From NCBI RefSeq assembly GCF_049243985.1, contig NC_135370.1, forward strand, positions 43,451,255-43,515,254: a DNA stretch of 64,000 nt, given 5' to 3'. The notes under the pieces were generated by a model. The model worked only from the letters and a program-made list of their open reading frames with translations. It had not been told where the DNA came from and did not search any database. Made by a program: the position numbers and the translations under genes. Below, piece by piece: positions 56,215 through 64,000 of this stretch (position 1 is its first letter; each line of letters opens with the position of its first letter). Source of the DNA: Paroedura picta (Eukaryota; Chordata; Lepidosauria; Squamata; Gekkonidae).

Positions 56215-59200
56215 CTGGAAGTACAGGAGACAAGTCAAAACCACCTTGGGACAAATCCACCATGCAGACACGAGTTTCAAAACCTGAATAACTAACGTAT
56301 TTAACAGAAAAAATGGACACACAACCAACAGAATTATTTAAACACTTCAGAATGGGAGTGCTTCCAACTAGGGAAAAGAGTTCCTGGTTCACCTCGTATA
56401 GCCCAAATTCTATGTCTGGTGGACAGGCAGGCAGCCACAAATCTCTGCTGAAGACAAACTGACCTTTAATGAAGAGGCAGGTACGGACATCAAGGAACAT
56501 AGTAATGAGGGGTATTAGTAGCTTGGTTTTAATGGAATAAACATACTACAATCAGACATTTCTGAGACAATTTGTTGAACTGGTTGTTCTCATTAATTAG
56601 ATATTTCATTTCTTCCCAACATAAACTCTAAATGTACAAAGAATGTTCGGAAGAGACTACATACTTGCCATCTGATACACATACATTTTAAAAAGTATCT
56701 TGACCGTTTCAGCCTGAATAAGTCTCAAATCTATATCCGTATATGAAACACTTTCCCATTAAGGGCCACCTAGAGACTTTAAGGGACATGGTACAGGTGT
56801 GGATATTGTGGGTCTGCCAATACTATCACAAGCAAAAATAGTTCATTTAACCTGCTCTAGACACATATGGGTCAATCCCATAAGCAACACACTTCAGCTC
56901 AAATTAGTACTTATCCCAGAGTTTTTCAACCAGGTTTTTGTGAAACCCTAAGGTTTCTTGACAGCCCTGGAAGGGTTCCTGAATGGGTGGGAGTTAAATT
57001 TTTATGTTTTTAAAAATCTGTTAAACATTTATTGAGCAAGATGACTATATATGGTCATGCTGACCCAGCCTCCCCTCCCAAAATGGCCAATGAAGGGATG
57101 GAAAGGGGCATCAAGTGGGCATGTACACAGCTATGCTTTCCAATCATATTCTGCATGATTACACCGTTTCTGGGGATTCTCGAAGCCTGAAGAATGTTTC
57201 AGTGGTTTCTCAATGGTAAAAAAGTTGAGAAAGACTGATTTATCTCATTCAGGTACTAAGCATATTATTCTCTTCCATGTAATTGGGGACAGATCCTTTA
57301 ACGTTGTAATTTTATGCAGATTCAGCATCACCTTACACTCAAATATATAATTTCCTCTTTAAAATGAAAGCGTTAAGAAAAGGAATCTGGCAATAAACGT
57401 AGCTAAGGTCAACAAGAGCCTCTTGTGGCGCAGAGTGGTAAGGCAGCCGTCTGAAAGCTTTGCCCATGAGGTTGGGAGTTCAATCCCAGCAGCCGGCTCA
57501 AGGTCGACTCAGCCTTCCATCCTTCCGAGGTCGGTAAAATGAGTACCCAGCTTGCTGGGGGGTAAACGGTAATGACTGGGGAAGGCACTGGCAAACCACC
57601 CCGTATTGAGTCTGCCATGAAAACGCTGGAGGACGTCACCCCAAGGGTCAGACATGACTCGGTGCTTGCACAGGGGATACCTTTACCTTTACCTTTAAGG
57701 TCAACAATGTGCTTAGGTGTGGAGGTGTAATGTGCAGGCCCGGGACAGACGGCCCCAGTTGTAATCCCCCTGCCACCTGCAGCTGCATCCACGAGTCCAT
57801 ATGTAGAATAAGAAGAGTTGGTTCTTATATGCCGCTTTTCTCTACTCAAAGGAGTCTCAAAGCAGCTCACAGTCGCATTCCCTTTCTCTCCCCACAAGAG
57901 ACACCCTGTGAGGTGGGTGGTGCTAACAACTCTGACAGAACTGCTCTGTGAGCACAGCTCTAACAGGACTGTGACTAGCTCAGGGTCACCCAGCTAGCTA
58001 CATGTGGAAGAGTGGGGAATGAAACTCAGTTCTCCAGATTACATGCTGCCACTCATAACCACTATACCAAGCTGGCTCCTTGCTGCAGTTAGAACAGAAT
58101 TCTACCCCTCTAAGAGCCACCTATATCAACACTGACCTGGATAGCCCAAGATAGTCAAATCTTGGAAGCTAAGCAGGGTTGGCCCCGGTATGATTCTGCA
58201 TGGGAAACCTCCAAGAATACCAGAGTTGTAACACAGAGGTAGGCAATGGCAAACCACCTCTGAACATCTTGTGCCTTGAAAACCCTACAGGGTCACCATG
58301 AGTCATCTGGGACTTAATGTCCCCAAAAAAGCAACAGCACAGATTTTGAACACATAATTGCAGTTAGACACATCTGAGTGTTTACTGGTACTCTATACAT
58401 GCTCCTAAGGCAAGTATTCTGATCTCAAGATCCCTCAATTGGGCAGGGAGCCCAAATCCATAAGTGTAAAGAAATAATGCAAATAAAATAATACAACTAT
58501 AACCTGACTTGCTCAATAAATAGTTATTTTAAAACAATGTCTGGAGAAAGGATAACTAACAAGGAAGAAAAAAACATGGCAAACTATTGGAAACTAATAA
58601 GGACAGGGGTGTTCTTCCACTGAGAAATAAAGACAGAAATGAAGTATCCCCTTAACGTCCTTCATGGAGACAATGGGGGTAGGGCAGTGGGTCAATCTGT
58701 ACCCTCTGAGCTTGCTTAAACAATCCTGCTTTGGGACTCTGCTACCCTGACTATGTTGGTCAGGACCCAGGAATCCTGGGATTTCTATGGACTTTTGGGA
58801 AAACAGCTGTAAAACAGACCTACAGGGAACACCAAGCTTCTCACAACAGCACATGTTTTCTCTCTTCCCAACCTCCCTAAAAGTAATGGTAGGCCAATGC
58901 TTAGAGAGGCGGGCTGCCCTTCAAAAACACTGGACACAAGACAGAACTACCAGCGCAGCAGATACCCTGGCTTCTCACATGCGCTTCCTCGAGCATGTTA
59001 TTTTAGGGCCGTGCAAGCATGGCCCAAAAATGCAAAAGGCAAGCCAGACGGCCAACAGCAAACACAGCTCAGTTAGTCACTGCCTGCCCAGCAACAGCAG
59101 CCCTTCCTTAAATGGAAGTTACTTCTGGGAAGAGAAATCTCTGCAAGCAATCGAGAAGTCTAAAAAAAGGAAACGCCACTAGGAAGATAAACAATGCCTC

Positions 59201-60897
59201 TCCTAAGCAAAAACTGTCCTGAGACAGCCAACTTGACAGAAATTCGTTAAAAAAACAGCAGCAAGCCATATTATTCCTAATTCAGTTGCTTGAATCAATG
59301 AGCTAAAAAAATCCATACAATCTAGACAAAATCCAGTTGAATTCCAGACACAGCTGTGAATGGCTTTCCAATCTTTATTTCAAGAAGGGGCAAGCACTTG
59401 ACTTGACTTCCAGCACTAGACTGGCAAATAACTTTGGCCAGACACAGACAAGCATTGTTTGCCCTTCAGCCTTTCAAGCACACAGCACTCTCCCCTGCTC
59501 CTCATGGCCTGAAGCAAGGTCTGTGGGTTTTGAGCAACCTTACTATAGATGGATTTGGAAGATCTTTCCTCAATGGAGGGGACTTAATTATATATCAGTC
59601 TCCTTTCGATCCTTATGATTTATTACAACTCTACGCTCCATTGTATTGGGTAAGCTGTGTACAGATTACAAGTCAAACCAAACAATTATGATCTAGCTCC
59701 TCAGACTGTACATCAAGACCCCTTAAGACCGGGGATCCCTTGTAGCTTTTAACTTTTGTTTCACTGCAAACAAGCAGAAGCCACCTACTTTCAATATCAT
59801 CCATGTGTGCCTGAAGAGTTCTTGCAAGATTAATAAACTAGAAGCAATACAGAAAAAAGGCAGTTTAAAAGTTGCAAAATTCCATAGGACTATAAAATTC
59901 TTAACACAACCTAGGAGCACACTGGTGGCTTTAGAATTTCAAGCAGTTGGTTTTTCAGTTATCTGTGGGACATGCCCATTTGCTCCCAAACAAATTCACA
60001 AACTGCAGAGACAAGAAGGGTCAAGGATGGAGGCAGCTGATTTCTCCAGCTACAGAGACTAGGGAAAGAGCAGCAGCTATTGCAGAACTGCTTGAATTGA
60101 AAAATCCAGCAGTATACACATTACAAAGACTTAAAATGTGGAGAAAATACTTGGAAATGGGCAGGATGTAATCCCCAGTAATTTGATGTTGGTTCACCGT
60201 ACTTAAGGGCATACTATCCCAGTTTGCCATTAATGGAGAATGTAAGAGAATATTCTGTAGTTCTAAAGTTAAAACAGTAGAACAGCCAAGGTCCATTTAT
60301 TTAGCCTTCTTCCTAACCCTAGTTTTAAGTGGAAGACAGTACATAGGTAGGATCTCATCACATACTAGCAGAAACCACTTAGTGTGGCCAAGGCAGGTCA
60401 CTGTTTTTTTCATCATAACTAAGTTAACCACAATACATTTCAGAGGGGTCCTCCAAAGCAGGGGTAGTCAACCTGTGGTCCTCCAAATGTTCATGGACTA
60501 CAATTCCTATGAGACCCTGCCAGCAAATGCTGGCAGGGGGTCATGGGAATTGTAGCCCATGAACATCTGGAGGACCACAGGTTGACTACCCCTGCTCCAA
60601 AGGCCCCCTTGCCCCCCCCCATCTGGGGCTCTTCAGGGAACATGAGGGGCTATAGCTGGAATTTTGGTCATCCCCCCCCGTTTCTGTATACACAGTCTCA
60701 AGTAACATAAAACTTTTTGAGGGGAAGCAAGCTAAACAAGCCTCAATCTGTTTCTCCAGTCAAAGGACATCAACCATACTTACCCGGACACGAGTGTTGG
60801 CCTCACTTATCGCTCCCAGCATATCTGAAAAGCGCTGTTCACACAAGTGTAACAATACTACAAGGTAAAGCCCAGAACTGATAAATTCATAGTCTGC
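55325..60897 (-). CDS. MARCHF7: MARCHF7 (axotrophin), last three exons
   Basis: MARCHF7 is a RING-CH E3 ubiquitin ligase of about 700 residues in human, found in nucleus and cytoplasm. The window holds only its C-terminal end, after the RING-CH domain: exons 60784-60897, 59789-59837 and 55325-56214 on the minus strand, with consensus splice sites and matching phases. Together they read [14 protein letters not shown]..., [16 protein letters not shown] and a final acidic [17 protein letters not shown]. Remembered human MARCHF7 reads [37 protein letters not shown] and SEDDSEEDGDHNRTFDIA. The rest of the gene lies beyond 64000. Tail-to-tail placement with CD302 matches human order. Confidence 0.96.
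55341..55346 (-). terminator. MARCHF7: MARCHF7 polyadenylation signal
   Basis: AATAAA on the minus strand lies about 810 bases after the stop, at the edge of the repeat-free stretch. SINE sequence begins on the other side below 55240. Confidence 0.55.
56927..57237. mobile_element. hAT element, 311 bases, in a MARCHF7 intron
   Basis: Ends CAGAGTTTTTCAACCAGG and inverted CAGTCTTTCTCAACTTTT. Flanks ACTTATCC and ATTTATCT match at 6 of 8. Confidence 0.75.
57412..57697 (+). mobile_element. Sauria-type SINE
   Basis: AGAGCCTCTTGTGGCGCAGA head and a TACCTTTACCTTTACCTTT tail. Confidence 0.9.
57810..58082 (-). mobile_element. tRNA-derived SINE
   Basis: AAGAAGAGTTGGTTCTTATA side, GGGTCACCCAGCTAGC and ACCACTATACCAAGCTGGC head, reverse. 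Confidence 0.87.
58105..58345 (+). mobile_element. 5S-rRNA-like SINE
   Basis: CTTGGAAGCTAAGCAGGGTT and GCATGGGAAACC correspond to 5S rRNA, followed by CAATGGCAAACCACCTCTGA and AAACCCTACAGGGTCACC. Confidence 0.87.
58346..59788. other. MARCHF7: MARCHF7 intron, no feature recognised
   Basis: No repeat ends or exon signals were seen apart from short open frames without likeness. Confidence 0.45.
59789..59837 (-). CDS. MARCHF7: MARCHF7 penultimate exon, 49 bases
   Basis: The acceptor is ttgcttctag and the donor gtaggt on the minus strand. The exon encodes [16 protein letters not shown] plus one base. The human sequence is [16 protein letters not shown]. It was found by protein likeness, as it is far too short to stand out as an open frame. 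Confidence 0.95.
60459..60594. mobile_element. Palindromic hAT MITE, 136 bases
   Basis: Ends CAGGGGTAGTCAACCTGTGG and its exact inverse. Perfect target duplication CTCCAAAG at 60451-60458 and 60595-60602. Confidence 0.95.
60784..60897 (-). CDS. MARCHF7: MARCHF7 third-last exon
   Basis: This is 38 whole codons between a tttacag acceptor and a gtaagt donor on the minus strand. They encode [20 protein letters not shown], then [18 protein letters not shown]. The human protein reads SDMMGNTNEPSTRVR. It is the helical part after the RING-CH domain. The next exon upstream is not in the window. Confidence 0.96.
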
Positions 60898-61149
60898 CTG
60901 TAAATTAAAAAATAAATTTATTGTTAATTCTTTAACAGACAGAAATTCACAACTAGTTCTACATTGTACTAGTTATATGTGGCCAAGCACATACACCCAG
61001 GAACATTACTTATGTGATATCCATGAAAAAGCTCTCAGCATGATCCAATGAATTCTTATTTATTTATTAACCACGATTTCTCATGAGACTCATTCTTCTT
61101 TTGAAAAGAAGGGCTTGGTCACAATGGAACTCATGCTCAAGTACCTCTG

Positions 61150-61260
61150 CATAGAACCTGGCTACATTTCCATGTAAATTACTTAATGTTCAATGTAAAC
61201 GACCCAGAGCTGCAAAGAAATGGGTGGTATAGAAATCTAAATAAATAAAATAAAATAAAT
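61150..61260 (+). mobile_element. LINE 3' tip (L2/CR1 group)
   Basis: AACGACCCAGAGCTGCAAAG, GGTGGTATAGAAATCTAAAT and a TAAA-repeat end. Confidence 0.6.
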
Positions 61261-61687
61261 CTGTGTGAAAGCTGCTCCCTTGGAAAACCAAATATGATGC
61301 CTCAGATGTGGAGCTGAAGAGGCATTGCTAATCGACAGCAAGCTTTAAGAGTTTATTTTTTTATTTTCTCAAGAAAGAATGTCCTTGACAAGTAGCCAAA
61401 TCTCAAAATCCAATAACTCCTTTGAATAGTTACAGTGATTAATGGCAACATTAAAGGACAAAAGTACAGTGTTAACTCTTCTTAGCATTAATTTAGCACA
61501 CGAGTGGTTCAAATATTAAGATGCAGGGCTTATAGATGAGTAATTAGTAAAAAAAGATAAATACACTGTAGCCAATGGGTTCACAAGACACCTCAAAGCA
61601 GTGGCATAGTCTTCATTTCTACTGTACCTCTGCTCCCCCCCTCCAAAAAAGCTCCAGGTTTACCACACACCTCTACAAAATCGGGGG

Positions 61688-61870
61688 GGGGGGCATGGTT
61701 CAGTGATGCGTCTGCTTTGCATGTGGTTAGGTTCCAGGTTCAGTCCCTTGCACCCCCAGTTTAAAAGATCTGGTAGTTAAGGATGTGAAAGATCTCGAAA
61801 GGGGCTGCAAGTCCAAGTAAACAATGCCAACTTATTGACAGACTAAAGGTCTGTCTTGAGGTGGGGCAGC
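61688..61870 (+). mobile_element. tRNA-derived SINE of another family
   Basis: CATGGTTCAGTGATGCGTCT, GGTTCCAGGTTCAGTCCC is a decayed tRNA A and B box pair, then GATGTGAAAGATCTC and AAAGGTCTGTCTTGAGG. Confidence 0.65.
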
Positions 61871-61923
61871 TATGTGCATGTCGAAATCCTAAACTCTTGT
61901 TACATCACATGTTCTAGTTAGGG

Positions 61924-63015
61924 ACCTGAAAGGTTGAACAGCAGCAGAATATATCAAAAATTAAAATGCAAATATTTATTTCAATACATGTGCACATAAA
62001 AATGTTAAAACATCAACATATATCACACACTATTGCACAAACCCAAATCATTTTGACACATGGACAAATGACAAAAAAATTTAAAAAACAGAAAACCAAA
62101 CACCTTTCAACCCCTCTTGGGGTCTTCTTCAGTGGTCTAATATTGAAATGCACTCATGTGACGTAACAATGGGGACAATAAGATGGTAAACAATATGAAT
62201 GAAGAGGCTCCCACACTAATAAAATATATCTCTTAGAGTCCTCTGATTAGAAGATAAATTCTTCTAAGTGCCACCCTTATTGAAGCCCTCTCTCACCCTG
62301 AGTATATTCTCATGTGTCTCAGAATACACTCAGGTTGAGAGGGCTTCAACAAGGGTGTCAACTTTGAATATTTTAATTGGGGGGGGGGGGCTCCAAAAGA
62401 TATATTTGAATACATTTTATAAGTGTGAGAGCCTCTTCAGGCCTTGCCTGAACTCCCACAATTTCACAGGGCCTGCAAAAGGGAGCTCCTCCACCAGGCA
62501 TTTGTCTGAGACCGACCAAACCCAACAACATCCATAGATACCCTTTCAGACAACCATGCCCTGAACCTGTCTGACCTCTGGGGGCCTATTTAAGTTACTG
62601 TTCCCGTTACATTGTGGTTAATTATGTTTCAGAACCACTGTTGGATTACTGTTGATGTTATTTTTGACTATGTTATATCATCCCATGTATCCCCCCCCCC
62701 AAGACATTATATGTAAACCGTCCTGAGCCACATGGAAGGGCAGTATAAAAATCTAATAAAAGAAATAAATATTGTTTACCAGTTTATACTTCCTATTATT
62801 ATATCACATAAGAGTATTTAAATATTAGACCACTGAAGAAGACCCCATTTTGTTTTCTGTTCTTTTGTCATTTATCCTTGTGTCAAAATGTTTTGGACTT
62901 GTGCAAGTGTGTGATGTATTATTGATGTTTTAAAAATTTATATGTACACGAGTATTGAAATACACATTTGCATTTTAATATTGAATATATTCTACTGCTG
63001 CTCAACCCTTCAGGT
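61924..63015. mobile_element. Penelope-like inverted dimer, about 375-base arms, split by an L2
   Basis: The outer ends are ACCTGAAAGGTTGAACAGCA and its near inverse. The arms run to a centre near 62315. An L2-type tail (62430-62771) lies in the right arm. The left arm, minus strand 62132-62105, holds CTGAAGA, a GACCCC/GGGGTT stem and GAAA. Confidence 0.7.
62430..62771 (+). mobile_element. L2-type LINE 3' end nested in the palindrome
   Basis: CTCCTCCACCAGGCATTTG, AACCGTCCTGAGCCACATGG, GGGCAGTATAAAAATCTAAT. Confidence 0.75.
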
Positions 63016-63619
63016 TTGTAACTTGTGTACACAAGTTTGGTTACTTTGTTCCCTCTTTCAATTGTTTACAAAATTTTCTCGAGCCAACAGCTAGAGAAGC
63101 TGGATAACGTTATAGGATGCTGGATGAAGCATTCACAAGTACTACTAACATCCAACACGGTGGGTTTGACATATCTTCTGGTGAACGGCTTGAAGGCTCA
63201 GGTTTCCTCTGTGACATATAGCATCCTTTACCTACCTAAGCTGCCTCAAGCAAGTCCAAACATTTATTACTGCTTATTTAGAATCATAGAGCAAAACCAT
63301 GGAATTCTACGATTCAAGAATCCTCCAAGAGGAAAAAGTATCTACTGCTGAAAGATTCAGAGCTGGATCCAGAGAAATATCACAAAAGCAACTGGCAGAC
63401 AGGCTCTATCCCTGACTTCCCCAAGCCCCCTACTGTCTGAAAATCTGAGTTGGGAGAGACTGATAGACAAATTGGATAACAATCAAGAAAGGATGCCAGG
63501 TTACCAAGTTCTCTGTGGTCCCTGCATATTTGGTTATTACTGCCTTTTCCCCCCAAGGGTTCTCCCCCCATCTCTCAAGGTTCTTCTGGGCTGCGGCAGG
63601 AAAGCTCAACTTTTTTACC

Positions 63620-63868
63620 AGTTTGGTGTAGTGGTTAATCTGGCATGCCAGGTTCGATTCTGCGTTCCCCCACATGCAACCAGCTGGGTGACCTTGGGCT
63701 CGCCACGGCACTGATAAAACTGTTCTGACCGGGCAGTGATATCAGTGCTCTCTCAGCCTCACCCACCCCACAGGATGTCTGTTGTGGGGAGAGGAAAGAT
63801 TGTAAGCCACTTTGAGCCTCCTTCGGGTAGGGGAAAGTGGCATATAAGAACCAACTCTTCTTCTTCTA
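63620..63868 (+). mobile_element. tRNA-derived SINE
   Basis: AGTTTGGTGTAGTGGTTAAT, CAACCAGCTGGGTGACCTTG, AAGCCACTTTGAGCCTCC and a TTCTTCTTC tail. The last 130 bases of the window show nothing recognised. Confidence 0.9.
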
Positions 63869-64000
63869 CCAGCTCTAATCCATAATTTACTTCTGCTTAG
63901 CAGCTGCAAAACCTGTGCCTCTCCAATCACCCCGCAGAATGCTTAAGAGAAATCAGCAAAAAAGATCAATTTGCCCATATGCCCATTGTACCTCTTCCCA

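Noticed and set aside
56215-56500. Upstream part of the frame that contains the MARCHF7 C-terminus
   Set aside because: The sequence before the acceptor does not match MARCHF7. The true preceding exon (FINLARTLQ...) lies at 59789-59837, so this is intron run-on.
57409-57897. 162-codon minus-strand frame
   Set aside because: It is a chance frame through a Sauria-type SINE and the neighbouring SINE. The same peptide recurs wherever the SINE does.
58787-59182. 131-codon plus-strand frame in a MARCHF7 intron
   Set aside because: No domain, no likeness, and no splice or promoter evidence.
60898-64000. Search for the MARCHF7 RING-CH exons
   Set aside because: No stretch resembling the DFDIHELHRAHANEQ exon or the RING cysteines was found. 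They probably lie beyond the window.
1-64000. tRNA, rRNA or CRISPR features
   Set aside because: The tRNA-like and 5S-like stretches all sit in SINE copies with family tails. No spaced repeat array of CRISPR type exists.

Overview
This is a stretch of vertebrate nuclear DNA, most likely from a squamate reptile (a lizard, possibly a gecko or a relative). The genes are split into exons with GT-AG splice sites. The repeats are typical of squamates: Sauria-type SINEs with ACCTTT tails, another tRNA-derived SINE, a 5S-rRNA-like SINE, BovB, CR1 and L2-type LINEs, many small hAT elements, Penelope-like relics and DIRS relics. The species cannot be named from the sequence alone.

Three genes are present, in the order and orientation of the human chromosome 2q24 block LY75 - CD302 - MARCHF7. 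(1) Positions 1645-22092 (+) hold the last nine coding exons of LY75 (DEC-205, CD205): C-type lectin domains 8, 9 and 10, the transmembrane helix and the endocytic tail. The first part of the gene lies before the window. (2) Positions 34413-51280 (+) hold all six coding exons of CD302 (CLEC13A/DCL-1), encoding 231 residues: signal peptide, one lectin domain, membrane helix and short tail. A CpG-rich start region lies around 34160-34660. (3) Positions 55325-60897 (-) hold the last three exons of MARCHF7 (axotrophin), the C-terminal end of a RING-CH ubiquitin ligase. The RING exons lie beyond 64000. LY75 and CD302 are in tandem, about 12.3 kb apart from stop to start. CD302 and MARCHF7 face each other tail to tail.

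LY75 and CD302 are both endocytic lectin-like receptors of antigen-presenting cells. In humans a read-through transcript splices LY75 onto CD302. The splice phases needed for that fusion are kept here. MARCHF7 is an unrelated neighbour.

The rest is intron and spacer filled with repeats. Notable items are four copies of a GC-rich hAT family (three with perfect 8-bp target duplications), 136-bp palindromic hAT MITEs, inverted-dimer Penelope-like relics (two with target duplications) with hammerhead-ribozyme-like cores in the family, a long foldback element just after the CD302 stop codon, a partly tandem SINE against the CD302 CpG island, and nested insertions (hAT into L2, MITE into L2, L2 into a Penelope palindrome). 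No bacterial, CRISPR or operon-type system is present.
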